DNA of 64,000 nt. Origin: Dactylosporangium aurantiacum. GTDB taxonomy: Bacteria; Actinomycetota; Actinomycetes; Mycobacteriales; Micromonosporaceae. The notes under the pieces were generated by a model that was given only the letters and a program-made list of their open reading frames with translations, was not told the origin of the DNA and did no database searches. A program made the position numbers and the translations under genes. The stretch lies in the NCBI RefSeq assembly GCF_000716715.1, contig NZ_JNYJ01000017.1, positions 1-64,000 on the forward strand. Direction: 5' to 3'. Of this stretch, positions 31,968 to 40,959 are shown in pieces. Each line of letters starts with the position of its first letter. Positions within the stretch are counted from its first letter, which is position 1.

Positions 31968-34847
31968 GTGCAACCACCCCACCGCCGACGATGGACCGTC
32001 GGCACATCGGCCCTGGCCCTGATCGTGTCGAGCTTCATGAGCGTCGCGACCTTCGCGACCATCGAGGCCGGCGACCCCACCCCCGCCGCCGCGGCACCCC
32101 CGCCCGCCAGCGACTTCGAGAAGGTGAAGCTCGACGGCGGGCTCACCATGGGCGAGCCGATCGAGCTGGCCGTCCTGCCCGACGGCAAGGTCATGTACAT
32201 CAACCGCGGCACCACCGCCGGCGGGGGTCAGGTCCGCCTGTACAACCCCGCGACGCAGTCCACGACGGTGGCGCTGACGCTGCAGCTCGACGCGCGCTTC
32301 GAGGACGGCCTGATCGGCATCACGCTGCATCCGCAGTTCGCCACCAACCGCTGGGTCTTCATCTTCTACTCCCCCAAGGTGACGCCCCTGGTCAACCGGA
32401 TCTCCCGGTTCACGTTCAACCCCGCCACGAACATCCTCGACCCCGCCAGCGAGGACATGATCATCGAGTGGCCCACCGAGCGGAACCTGTGCTGCCACTC
32501 GGCCGGTTCGATGACCTGGGACAGCAACAACAACCTGTACTTCGCGGTCGGCGACAACACCAACTCCGGCGGCGACTCCGCCGGCATGGCGCCGATCGAC
32601 GAGCGGACCAGCCGGGATCCGCAGTACGACGCGCAGCGCACCTCGGGCAACACCAACGACCTGCGCGGGAAGATCAACCGGATCCACCCGGAGAGCAACG
32701 GCACCTACACGATCCCGGCCGGGAACCTGTTCGCGCAGACCGCGCAGACCCGCGGCGAGATCTACGTGATGGGCACCCGCAACCCGTACCGGATCTGGGT
32801 CGACACGAAGGCGAACAACACCCTGTACTGGGGCGAGGTCGGCCCCGACGCGGGCGCCACGATCGCCAACCGGGGACCGGCGGCGTTCGACGAGTTCAAC
32901 CGGGCGACCGGGCCGGGCAACTACGGCTGGCCGTACTGCGGCGGGCCGAACGTGGCCTACAACGACTGGGACTTCGCGGCCAACGCGCCCCGCGGCTGGT
33001 TCCCCTGCGGGGGCAGCACCGGGCCGGTCAACGACTCGCCCCGCAACACGGGCCTGCAGCAGCTGCCGCCGACCAAGCCGGCGCTGGTCTGGGAGCAGCA
33101 CGGCGGCAGCGTGCAGTGGCCGCAGCTGGACAGCCCCGGCGGCTGCGGGTCGCCGAACCACACCGAGGTCTACCACTACGACCCGAACCTCAACTCGGCG
33201 GTGAAGTGGCCGCAGTACTACGACAACAAGTGGATCATCTCCGAGTACTGCCGCAACTGGGTCAAGGCGGTCAACTTCGACAACGGCAACCCGGCCACCG
33301 GCAACCCGGTCGCGGGCCAGATCGAGCCGGTCAACGCGGGTGCGCCGTTCGTGCACCCGATCGACTGGCAGTTCGGCCCCGACGGCTCGATGTACATGCT
33401 CGAGTACGGCAGCGGCTACTTCTCCGGCGCCGCCGACGCCGGCCTGTACAAGATCAATTACGTGCAGGGCGGGCGGTCGCCGGTCGCGAAGGCCACCGTC
33501 AACCGGGACAACGGCCTCGCGCCGCTCGCGGTCACCTTCTCCAGCGCCGGCTCGATCGACCCCGACGGCGACACCATCACCTACGCCTGGGACTTCGACA
33601 ACAACGGCACAACCGACTCGACGGCGGCGAACCCGTCGTACACGTACACGACGAACGGGGCCAAGCAGGCCCGGCTCACCGTGCGCGACCCGGCCGGGCA
33701 CACCGGCACGACGCTGGTGCCGATCACCGTCGGCAACAACCGCCCGACCGTCACGCTGTCCGGGGTGCCGGCCGGCGGCATGTTCGACTGGAACGACAGC
33801 TTCACCGTCACCGCGTCGGCGACCGACCCGCAGGACGGCCCGATCGACTGCTCGAAGATCGTGATCGCGGTCGCCCTCGGCCACCAGGAGCACGCCCACG
33901 ACGAGGGCGCCGGCACCGGCTGCTCGGCCACCTTCAACACCGGGCCGGTGCACGCCGGCCCCGACTCGGTGCTGTTCTTCGTCGTGCGCGCCACCTACAC
34001 CGACAACGGCGCGGCCGGCTCGGCGCCGCTGACCGGGACGCACGAGATCACCCTGTGGCCGAAGTACTGGCAGGCCGAGCACTTCGTGTCGCTGGCCGGC
34101 CCGCAGGTGATCACGGCGGCCACCGCCGACGGCGGCAAGCGGCTGGGCGACATCCAGTCCGGCGAGAGCGTCCGGCACCACGCGGTCTCGCTGAAGAACA
34201 TCACCGGCGTCAAGGCCCGGGTCTCCTCCGGCGGTGGCGGCGGCACGGTCTCCTTCCGCTACGACTCGCCGACCGGCACCGAGGTCGCCCGTCTCACCGT
34301 GCCGAACACCGGCGGGTGGGACACCTACACCGAGGTCAGCGGCCCGGTGACGAAACCCGACGACGGCACGCACGACCTGTACATCGTGTTCACCGGCGGC
34401 AGCGGGGCGATCCTGGACCTGGACAGCTACACGTTCACCGGCCCCGGCATCGGTACCCCCGGCGCGCGGACCGGCCCGCTGACGGCGCTGGGCAAGTGCG
34501 CCGACATCAACGCGAGCCAGACCGCCGACGGCACCAAGGTGCAGATCTACGACTGCAACGGCACCGGCGCGCAGCAGTGGACGGTCAACGCCAACGGCAC
34601 GATCACCGGCCTGGCCGGCAAGTGCCTCGACGTGAAGTCCAGCGGGACGGTCAACGGCACGCTGGTGCAGCTGTACACGTGCAACGGCACCGGCGCCCAG
34701 CAGTGGGTGATCGGCGCGAACAACGCGATCCGCAACCCCCAGGCGAACAAGTGCCTGGACATCCCCGGATCGAACACCACCAACGGCATCCAGTTGCAGA
34801 TCTACGACTGCAACGGCACCGGTGCCCAGACCTGGACGCACCCGTAG
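31968..34847 (+). CDS. secreted sugar dehydrogenase-like protein with PKD, CBM6-like and ricin-type domains
   Basis: This is a 959-residue secreted protein. GTG at 31968 follows CAGGAGG. After the signal peptide (about 1-43) comes a glucose/sorbosone-dehydrogenase-type six-bladed propeller (about 55-490, with DGLIGITLHPQF, GTRNPYRIW and IDWQFGPDGSMYMLEYG). A PKD domain follows (about 495-590, with DPDGDTITYAWDFDNNG), then an Ig-like region, a CBM6-like domain (about 690-820) and a ricin-B lectin (about 825-959). The lectin has three repeats of the NGTGAQQW type. It probably oxidises or binds sugars of complex polysaccharides outside the cell; PQQ dependence is a family inference. Confidence 0.9.
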   Translation: MQPPHRRRWTVGTSALALIVSSFMSVATFATIEAGDPTPAAAAPPPASDFEKVKLDGGLTMGEPIELAVLPDGKVMYINRGTTAGGGQVRLYNPATQSTTVALTLQLDARFEDGLIGITLHPQFATNRWVFIFYSPKVTPLVNRISRFTFNPATNILDPASEDMIIEWPTERNLCCHSAGSMTWDSNNNLYFAVGDNTNSGGDSAGMAPIDERTSRDPQYDAQRTSGNTNDLRGKINRIHPESNGTYTIPAGNLFAQTAQTRGEIYVMGTRNPYRIWVDTKANNTLYWGEVGPDAGATIANRGPAAFDEFNRATGPGNYGWPYCGGPNVAYNDWDFAANAPRGWFPCGGSTGPVNDSPRNTGLQQLPPTKPALVWEQHGGSVQWPQLDSPGGCGSPNHTEVYHYDPNLNSAVKWPQYYDNKWIISEYCRNWVKAVNFDNGNPATGNPVAGQIEPVNAGAPFVHPIDWQFGPDGSMYMLEYGSGYFSGAADAGLYKINYVQGGRSPVAKATVNRDNGLAPLAVTFSSAGSIDPDGDTITYAWDFDNNGTTDSTAANPSYTYTTNGAKQARLTVRDPAGHTGTTLVPITVGNNRPTVTLSGVPAGGMFDWNDSFTVTASATDPQDGPIDCSKIVIAVALGHQEHAHDEGAGTGCSATFNTGPVHAGPDSVLFFVVRATYTDNGAAGSAPLTGTHEITLWPKYWQAEHFVSLAGPQVITAATADGGKRLGDIQSGESVRHHAVSLKNITGVKARVSSGGGGGTVSFRYDSPTGTEVARLTVPNTGGWDTYTEVSGPVTKPDDGTHDLYIVFTGGSGAILDLDSYTFTGPGIGTPGARTGPLTALGKCADINASQTADGTKVQIYDCNGTGAQQWTVNANGTITGLAGKCLDVKSSGTVNGTLVQLYTCNGTGAQQWVIGANNAIRNPQANKCLDIPGSNTTNGIQLQIYDCNGTGAQTWTHP

Positions 34848-34855
34848 GCGGACCG

Positions 34856-36316
34856 CTAGTCGCTCAGCGGGAGGGTGACGCGGAACGCGGCACCCTCCCC
34901 CGGCGCGGTGCGCAGGGTCACCTTGCCGCCGTGCGCCGTGACCAGGGCGCTGACGATCGACAGGCCCAGGCCGGATCCGCCGAGCGCGCGGGTCCGGCTC
35001 GGGTCGGTGCGGTAGAAGCGTTCGAAGACCCGCTCGGCGTCCTCCGCGGTCATGCCCGGCCCGTTGTCGGCGACCTCGAGCACCGCGTCGCGGCCCTCGG
35101 TGCCGACGAAGACGGTGATCTCGGTGCCGGCCGGGGTGTGCGTGAGCGCGTTGGTGATCAGGTTCTGCAGCACCTGGCGGAGCCGGGTCTCGTCGCCCTG
35201 GACGATGGCCGGCTCGACGTCGTCGTCGTCGCCGCCCTGGGTGCGCAGCCGCAACTTGTGCTCGTGCGCGGTGACCCGGGCGTCGATGAGCGCGTCGGTG
35301 GCCAGCGCCAGCAGGTCGACCGGCTTCTTCTCCAGCGGCCGCTGCTGGTCCATCCGGGCGAGCAGCAGCAGGTCGTCGACGAGCAGCCCCATCCGGGTGG
35401 CGTGGTGCTCGATCCGCCCGACGTTCTCGTCGGCGCGCCCGGACTGCCGCTGCAGCTCGGCGAAGCCGCGGATCGACGTCAGCGGGGTGCGCAGCTCGTG
35501 GCTGGCGTCGGCGACGAACCGCCGCATCCGCTCCTCCGACGCGAGCGCCGCCTCCTCGGAGGCCCGGCGTTCCTCGAACGCCGTCTCGATCTGCCCCAGC
35601 ATCGTGTTCAGGGCGGTGGACAGGCCGCCGACCTCGGTGCGCGGGTCCGCCTCCGGTACGCGCCGGGTCAGGTCCCCGGCCGCGATCGCCTCCGCGGTCT
35701 GCTCGACCTCGACGAGCGGCCGCAGGCTGGACCGGACCAGCAGGTACGCGACGACCGCGAGCAGCACCAGCACCCCGGCGCCGACCCCGACGGTCACCCA
35801 GAGCTGCCGGCTGACGGTCTCGTCGACCTCGTCCAGGCTCAGGCCGACCACCACCCACTGGCGGCCGGTGATCGGGTTGGGCTGCTGCGACACGATGATG
35901 CGCCAGTCGTGGCCCACGCCGCCCTTCGCCGGGACGGTCAGCAGATAGTCGTTGCCGGGGGTGAGCTCGGCGCCCTGGACCAGACCGGCGACGGTGGTGG
36001 CCGGCAGGTCGGGCGCGCCCTGGCTGTCGTCGCCGGCGCTGGGCAGGAACGTCCGCTGCACGAGCGGGTCGTCCGCGTTCAGCGCGCACGCCACCCAGTA
36101 GGCGCTGCGCTGGGCCGGGCCGTACGGGTCCTGTCCCTGCCGCGTCTGGCAGACGTCACGCTTGCCGTGGATGCTGTTGCGCAGCTGGTCCTCGACGCGC
36201 TGGTTGGCGAAGGAGCGGGTGCTGTAGAGACTGACGCCGCCGGTGACCACGAGGGCCGCGGTCAGCAGCACGAGCATCAGGGCGACCAGCTTGACCCGCA
36301 GGGGCCAGGCGCTCAT
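34856..36316 (-). CDS. sensor histidine kinase
   Basis: This is a 486-residue membrane kinase. Transmembrane helix 1 (about 8-30) and helix 2 (about 170-195) flank an extracellular sensor region. A HAMP domain follows, then HisKA with the phospho-acceptor in DASHELRTPLTSIRGF and a HATPase domain with NLITNALTHTP (N box), VADNGPGM (G1) and GSGLGLSIV (G2). The ATG overlaps the stop of the response regulator gene as ATGA. The pair is OmpR-type, similar in layout to TcrY/TrcS-type kinases of mycobacteria. The stimulus is not evident. Confidence 0.92.
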   Translation of the reverse strand: MSAWPLRVKLVALMLVLLTAALVVTGGVSLYSTRSFANQRVEDQLRNSIHGKRDVCQTRQGQDPYGPAQRSAYWVACALNADDPLVQRTFLPSAGDDSQGAPDLPATTVAGLVQGAELTPGNDYLLTVPAKGGVGHDWRIIVSQQPNPITGRQWVVVGLSLDEVDETVSRQLWVTVGVGAGVLVLLAVVAYLLVRSSLRPLVEVEQTAEAIAAGDLTRRVPEADPRTEVGGLSTALNTMLGQIETAFEERRASEEAALASEERMRRFVADASHELRTPLTSIRGFAELQRQSGRADENVGRIEHHATRMGLLVDDLLLLARMDQQRPLEKKPVDLLALATDALIDARVTAHEHKLRLRTQGGDDDDVEPAIVQGDETRLRQVLQNLITNALTHTPAGTEITVFVGTEGRDAVLEVADNGPGMTAEDAERVFERFYRTDPSRTRALGGSGLGLSIVSALVTAHGGKVTLRTAPGEGAAFRVTLPLSD

Positions 36317-37008
36317 GTCCGGGGCAGCCGCAGCGAGTAGCCGACCCCGCGCAGCGTCTGCAGCAGGCGCGGCTCGGCGGTGTCGATCTTCTTGCGCAGG
36401 TAGGACACGTAGGACTCGACGACGCCGGCGTCGCCGCCGAAGTCGTACTGCCACACGTGGTCGAGGATCTGGGCCTTGGACAGGACCCGGCCCGGGTTGG
36501 TCATGAAGTACCGCAGCAGCTTGAACTCCGTCGGGGACAGCTGCACCTCCCGGCCCGCCTTGAACACCTCGTGGGTGTCCTCGTCGAGCTCGATGTCGGC
36601 GAAGGTCAGCCGCGACGACGGGGCCGCGGCGCCGCCGGCGGGGCCGGCGACCCGGCGCAGCACCGCCTGGATGCGGGCGAGGATCTCCGAGAGGCTGAAC
36701 GGCTTGGTGACGTAGTCGTCGCCGCCGAGCGTGAGGCCCTTGATCTTGTCCTCGGTCGCGTCGCGGGCGGTGAGGAACAGCACCGGCACGCGGGCGCCCT
36801 CGCCGCGCAGCTTGCGCAGCACCTCGAAGCCGTCCAGCTCGGGCATCATGACGTCGAGCAGGATCATGTCCGGCCGGAAGCGGCGGGCCTCCTCCATCGC
36901 CTGGCGGCCGCTGGTGGCGCTGGCGACGTCGTAGCCGTGGTACTTCAGGCTCGCGGAGAGCAGCTCGACGATGTCCGGCTCGTCGTCGACCACCAGCAGC
37001 CGCGTCAT
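36313..37008 (-). CDS. OmpR-family response regulator
   Basis: This is a 231-residue protein. The receiver domain (about 1-120) has the acidic pair VVDDEPD, the phospho-acceptor Asp in ILLDVMMPELDGF and the conserved Lys in YVTKPFS. A linker rich in Gly/Ala leads to the winged-helix DNA-binding domain (about 135-230, with LSPTEFKLLRYFM and VESYVSYLRKKID). It is the first gene of the two-component operon. Its targets are unknown. Confidence 0.93.
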   Translation of the reverse strand: MTRLLVVDDEPDIVELLSASLKYHGYDVASATSGRQAMEEARRFRPDMILLDVMMPELDGFEVLRKLRGEGARVPVLFLTARDATEDKIKGLTLGGDDYVTKPFSLSEILARIQAVLRRVAGPAGGAAAPSSRLTFADIELDEDTHEVFKAGREVQLSPTEFKLLRYFMTNPGRVLSKAQILDHVWQYDFGGDAGVVESYVSYLRKKIDTAEPRLLQTLRGVGYSLRLPRT

Positions 37009-37025
37009 GATTCGCTCCAGTTCGC

Positions 37026-38033
37026 TCAGCGATCCCCTGTCACCGTTGAGACTGCCGCCGGATGCTGGCCGTCGGATGCGGTTTCCCTGAAAACCAGCTG
37101 TGAACGCGCTGCACCCGTGCCGAGGACCAGCGCCAGCAGCACCGGAAACTCCAGGTACGCGTGGTATGAGGCGAATGCGCTGTACAACGCCCGGCCGGAG
37201 GCGTAGTCGACGGCGAACAGCACCGCGAGGGCCAGTCCGAGGCCGGCGCCGAGCGCCCAGGCCCGGGGGCCGCGCAGCCACGGCACCCGGCGTTCGAACG
37301 CGCGGGCCGCGTCCGGGGCGTACCGGGGCAGGAACCAGACCCAGACGAAGTAGTGCATGGTCTGCAGGAACGCGAACACCACCAGGAACCGGGCACCGAC
37401 GGCCGGATCCGACCCGGGCGGCGCGCTGAGCGCCACGATCCTCGCGGGCTCGCCGGCGAACGCGGCCACCGTCGACGGGGAGACGGCGGACACGTCGAAG
37501 GCCCCGGCAAGGACGGCGGCGGGCACCACCAGCACCCAGCCGACCTGGGTGGCCCGGAACCACCGGCGGGTCGCCGCCGGCAGCGTGGCGGCCCACTCCC
37601 AGAGAAAGCACAGCGGCACCACGTTGTGCAGGTGGGCGAGGACCACGAAGTGGTACCCGGGCCAGGCCAGCGACACCGCCGCCGCCACCGCGAGGATCGC
37701 GCCGGCGCCGGCCAGCGGCCACCCACGCAGCGCGTGCGCGCAGCCGGCGGCCAGGACGGCATAGCCGACCAGGATCTCGGCGTCGCGGGCCGGCTGCCCG
37801 ACGAACATCGCCGCGATCCGGCACAGCACGATGGCGCTGATCAGCCCGAACAGCACGGCGAGGAACCGGCCGTCGAGCACCGGGGCGAAGCGGCCGGTGA
37901 CGTAGCGCAGCTCCAGCACGTTGTGCAGGACCCCGAAGGCGATGAGGCCCAGCACGGTCGTGGCCAGGGGCGCGCCGAGAGCGACGGCGAGCGCGGCCGC
38001 GGCGGCGGCCAGGAACGGCAGCGTTACCTTCAT
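37026..38033 (-). CDS. multi-pass membrane protein
   Basis: This is a 335-residue protein with about nine or ten hydrophobic helices and conserved-looking His residues in or near helices (GVLHNVLELRY, YHFVVLAHLHNVVP, QTMHYFVWVW). The His placement could mean metal or heme binding. I do not recognise the family. It is encoded upstream of the response regulator with a 17-base gap, so it may belong to the two-component operon. Its ATG lies only 3 bases from the start of the divergent membrane-protein gene, and no ribosome binding site is visible. Confidence 0.72.
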   Translation of the reverse strand: MKVTLPFLAAAAAALAVALGAPLATTVLGLIAFGVLHNVLELRYVTGRFAPVLDGRFLAVLFGLISAIVLCRIAAMFVGQPARDAEILVGYAVLAAGCAHALRGWPLAGAGAILAVAAAVSLAWPGYHFVVLAHLHNVVPLCFLWEWAATLPAATRRWFRATQVGWVLVVPAAVLAGAFDVSAVSPSTVAAFAGEPARIVALSAPPGSDPAVGARFLVVFAFLQTMHYFVWVWFLPRYAPDAARAFERRVPWLRGPRAWALGAGLGLALAVLFAVDYASGRALYSAFASYHAYLEFPVLLALVLGTGAARSQLVFRETASDGQHPAAVSTVTGDR

Positions 38034-38036
38034 GGG

Positions 38037-38348
38037 GTGATCCCGGCGCTGCTGCTGACCCTCGCCGTGGAGGTGCCGCTGTACGTGCTGGCGCTGACCG
38101 CGCTGCGGCTGGCGACCTGGCGGCGGGCGGTGCCGCTGGGTGTGGTCGTGAACCTGCTGACGCACCCGGTGCTGTGGTGGGCGCTGGCGCCGCGACCGTC
38201 GCCCGCGGCCCTCTGGACCGCGGAGGCGGTGGTCGTGCTGGCGGAGGCGGCGATGCTCTGGCTCGCCTGCCGCCGCGATCCCGCCGTGCTGCTGGTGACG
38301 AGTCTGGGGGCGAATGCCGCGTCGGTGTTCATCGGGCTGGTGCGCTGA
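38037..38348 (+). CDS. small four-helix membrane protein
   Basis: GTG at 38037 gives a 103-residue product that starts VIPALLLTLAVEVPLYVLAL and has about three to four membrane helices. The type resembles small actinobacterial membrane proteins encoded beside larger ones. A TACCTT box (38025-38030) ends 6 bases before the GTG, so the mRNA is probably leaderless. The gene diverges from the larger membrane protein with 3 bases between start codons. The function is unknown. Confidence 0.62.
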   Translation: MIPALLLTLAVEVPLYVLALTALRLATWRRAVPLGVVVNLLTHPVLWWALAPRPSPAALWTAEAVVVLAEAAMLWLACRRDPAVLLVTSLGANAASVFIGLVR

Positions 38349-38356
38349 GGCCGCGG

Positions 38357-38500
38357 CTAGGACCGCGACCGGCGCATGAGCCAGACGACGAGCAGGATGA
38401 GGGCGGTGACCACGACGATGCCACCGATCACGGCGACGACGACCGCCGACGACGACGACGGTTCCGGGTCCGGCGCGAGGTCCGCGAGCACGATCTCCAT
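38357..38500 (-). CDS. 47-residue single-helix membrane protein
   Basis: The ATG frame encodes an acidic, Pro/Ser-rich start (MEIVLADLAPDPEPSSSS), one strong membrane helix (about 19-41) and a basic end MRRSRS. This is a clear N-out, C-in single-pass topology. It lies 43 bases past the next membrane-protein gene on the same strand and upstream of nothing else co-directional for some distance. No ribosome binding site is obvious. The regular topology supports a real product, but the function is unknown. Confidence 0.5.
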   Translation of the reverse strand: MEIVLADLAPDPEPSSSSAVVVAVIGGIVVVTALILLVVWLMRRSRS

Positions 38501-38543
38501 GTCGCGCAGTGTGCACCGCCGCGCCGGAACCCGGTAGCGGCCG

Positions 38544-38825
38544 TTACTGCTGAATCTCGTCGGCCGGTGGGATGTCGCTCGGCGGCGGCGCCTCGGCGGG
38601 GCGCCACCACTGCCACAGCAGGAACAGCAGGCCGAGCGCGAGCATGCCGAGCCCGATCCACAGGTTGATGCGGACCCCGGCCGCCTTGTCGATCTCCTCC
38701 TGGGAGTCGAACACGCCGAGGATGGTGACGATCACGCCGTACACGGTGAACAGGCCACCGATGACCCGGCGCACGTCGAACAGGCGGGCCGCCCTGACGG
38801 TCTCCGCTCTCGTCTGGTCAGACAT
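38544..38825 (-). CDS. small membrane protein accompanying the symporter
   Basis: This 93-residue protein has two membrane helices (about 20-41 and 52-70) and a Pro-rich acidic tail. It follows the SSS symporter gene with an 18-base gap, and AGAAGG lies before its ATG. Small two-helix proteins of this kind often accompany sodium:solute symporters in actinomycetes and may be accessory subunits. That role is inferred from position. Confidence 0.72.
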   Translation of the reverse strand: MSDQTRAETVRAARLFDVRRVIGGLFTVYGVIVTILGVFDSQEEIDKAAGVRINLWIGLGMLALGLLFLLWQWWRPAEAPPPSDIPPADEIQQ

Positions 38826-38843
38826 CTGCAGGCACCTTCTCCA

Positions 38844-40511
38844 CTACAGGAACGGCAGGTAGAACGCGATGGCCAGGACCAGTGCCCCGGCGCCGAGCAG
38901 GACGGGCGAGCGGTACCAGGCCCGGTCGCCGGCGAGCGCGCCGGCGGTCAGGTCGTGGCTGCCGATGCCGTAGACGAGACCGCTGAGCTCGTCGTCGGTC
39001 TTCCGGGTGGTGAACAGCGTGACGGCGACGGCGACGACGGCGACCGTCACGAACGCGATGCCGGCGCCCCAGAACGACTCGTCGAGGTCGGACCCGAAGG
39101 TGAACCAGCCCCACCACTTGTAGCCCGCGTAGACGATGAACGCGGCGAGCGTGCCGGTGAGCAGCCCCCAGAAGCCGGCCCAGGCGGTCATCCGCCGCCA
39201 GAACATGCCGATGATGAACGTCGCGAACAACGGGGCGTTGAACAGCGAGAACAATGCCTGGATGTAGTCCATGATGTTGCTGTAGCCGGAGGCGATGAAC
39301 GCGGTGCCGATGCCGATGACGACGCCGACGACCGTGATCCACCGGCCGATGCGCAGGTAGTAGCCATCCGGCTTGTCGCGTTTCACGTACTCCTGCCAGA
39401 TGTCGTACGTGAACACCGTGTTGAACCCGGAGACGTTCGCCGCCATGCCCGCCATGAACGACGCGAGCAGGCCGGTCACCGCGATGCCGAGCACCCCGTT
39501 GGGCAGGAACTCGCGCATGAGCAGCGGGATCGCGTTGTTGTACTGCAGGTCGCCCTGGTCGGCGCCGAGCCCCTTGACCGTCACCAGCGCGACCAGGCCC
39601 GGGATCACGGTCACGAACGGGATGACCAGCTTCGGGTAGGCGGCGATGATCGGCGTGCGGCGGGCGGCGCTCATGTTGCGCGCCGACAGTCCGCGCTGGA
39701 CCTCGGCGAAGTTCGTCGTCCAGTACCCGAACGACAGCACGAACCCGAGGCCGAACACGATGCCGAACCACGAGGCGCCGAGCGGGTTGTCGCTGCCGCC
39801 CGTGTCGGCCCAGGTGTGCAGGCCGGCCTCGCCGAGCTTCGTCTCGCGGACCGCGTCGAACAGCCCGTCGATGCCGCCGAGCTTCACCAGGCCGATGATC
39901 GCGACCGGCAGCAGGCCGGCGATGATCACGAAGAACTGCAGGACCTCGTTGTAGATCGCGCTGGAGAGACCGCCGAGGGTGATGTACGCCAGGACGATCG
40001 CCGCGCCGACCACGATCGCGGTCCACAGCGGCCAGCCGAGCAGTGCCTGCATGATCAGCGCGAGGGCGTACAGGTTGACCCCGGCGATCAGGACCTGGGC
40101 GAGCGCGAAGGACAGCGCGTTGAGCAGGTGCGCCGGCCGGTTGAAGCGGCGCCGCATGTACTCGGGGACGCTGCGGACCTTGGAGCCGTAGTAGAAGGGC
40201 ATCATCACGATGCCGAGGAACACCATGGCCGGCACGGCGCCGATCCAGTAGTAATGGACGGTCATCATGCCGTACTTGGCGCCGTTGGCGGCCATGCCCA
40301 GGATCTCCAGCGCGCCGAGGTTGGCGGAGATGAAGGCGAGGCCCGTCACCCAGGCCGGCAGGGAGCGGCCGGAGAGGAAGAAGTCGGCGCTGTTCTTGAT
40401 GGAGCGGCGCGCGGCGAGGCCCACGCCCAGGACGGTGATGAAGTAGAGCGACAGGAGGACGTAGTCCAGCGCGTCCATCTGTAGGCGTAGACCTTCGGCA
40501 AGAGTCCGCAC
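38844..40511 (-). CDS. sodium:solute symporter (SSS family)
   Basis: This is a 555-residue transporter with about 13-14 membrane helices. Family features include SADFFLSGRSLPAWVTGLAFISANLGALEILG near the start, GGLSSAIYNEVLQF, and GYWTTNFAEVQRGLSARNMSAARRTPI in the middle. These match sugar-type SSS carriers. GTG at 40511 is chosen because GGGGAGG lies 5 bases before it; the ATG 11 codons later is an alternative. The solute is uncertain. A small membrane protein gene follows closely. Confidence 0.9.
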   Translation of the reverse strand: MRTLAEGLRLQMDALDYVLLSLYFITVLGVGLAARRSIKNSADFFLSGRSLPAWVTGLAFISANLGALEILGMAANGAKYGMMTVHYYWIGAVPAMVFLGIVMMPFYYGSKVRSVPEYMRRRFNRPAHLLNALSFALAQVLIAGVNLYALALIMQALLGWPLWTAIVVGAAIVLAYITLGGLSSAIYNEVLQFFVIIAGLLPVAIIGLVKLGGIDGLFDAVRETKLGEAGLHTWADTGGSDNPLGASWFGIVFGLGFVLSFGYWTTNFAEVQRGLSARNMSAARRTPIIAAYPKLVIPFVTVIPGLVALVTVKGLGADQGDLQYNNAIPLLMREFLPNGVLGIAVTGLLASFMAGMAANVSGFNTVFTYDIWQEYVKRDKPDGYYLRIGRWITVVGVVIGIGTAFIASGYSNIMDYIQALFSLFNAPLFATFIIGMFWRRMTAWAGFWGLLTGTLAAFIVYAGYKWWGWFTFGSDLDESFWGAGIAFVTVAVVAVAVTLFTTRKTDDELSGLVYGIGSHDLTAGALAGDRAWYRSPVLLGAGALVLAIAFYLPFL

Positions 40512-40581
40512 CCGTTCCTCCCCTTTGACGACGAGTGAGCGTCCACCCACCTACCCCCGCGTAGGTGACGCTCAAACGCCC

Positions 40582-40959
40582 CTAAGAGGGGAGATGCGAA
40601 GCGAGGACCTTCAATAGGTCCTGCGCCCCGTACGGCTTGTCGAGGAACGCGTCGCAGCCCGCGCTCATCGCCGCGGCCCGCTCGTGCGGCAGCACACTGG
40701 CGGTCAGGGCGATGACCTGTGGCCGGTCCGGCCGGGTGCTGAGGTCCGCGGCGAGGCTCAGCCCGTTGCCGTCGGGCAGGTTGACGTCCAGCAGGACCAC
40801 GTCGACGTCGGTGTGCGCCAGGGTGTCGCGTGCCCGCTCCAGGCTGCCCGCCTCCAGCAGCTCGACGCCGCGGATCACGTCGTCGGTGGCGCGGGCCAGG
40901 ATCGCCCTGACCAGCACCCGGTTCAGTTCCTCGTCCTCGACCAGCAGCACTCTGCTCAT
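40582..40959 (-). CDS. single-domain response regulator
   Basis: This 125-residue protein is only a receiver domain. It has the acidic cluster LLVEDEELN, the phospho-acceptor in VVLLDVNLPDGNG, a conserved Thr in VIALTASV and Lys in FLDKPYG. Its ATG overlaps the hybrid kinase stop as ATGA, so kinase and receiver are made together. Without an output domain it probably acts by protein contact or as a phosphate sink. Confidence 0.9.
   Translation of the reverse strand: MSRVLLVEDEELNRVLVRAILARATDDVIRGVELLEAGSLERARDTLAHTDVDVVLLDVNLPDGNGLSLAADLSTRPDRPQVIALTASVLPHERAAAMSAGCDAFLDKPYGAQDLLKVLASHLPS

Noticed and set aside
31941..36089. Very long minus-strand open frame opposite the sugar dehydrogenase and through the kinase
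   Set aside because: It is rich in Arg/Val/Gly/Ala with no domains and mirrors the GC codon bias of the real plus- and minus-strand genes. Long antisense frames are expected at this GC content.
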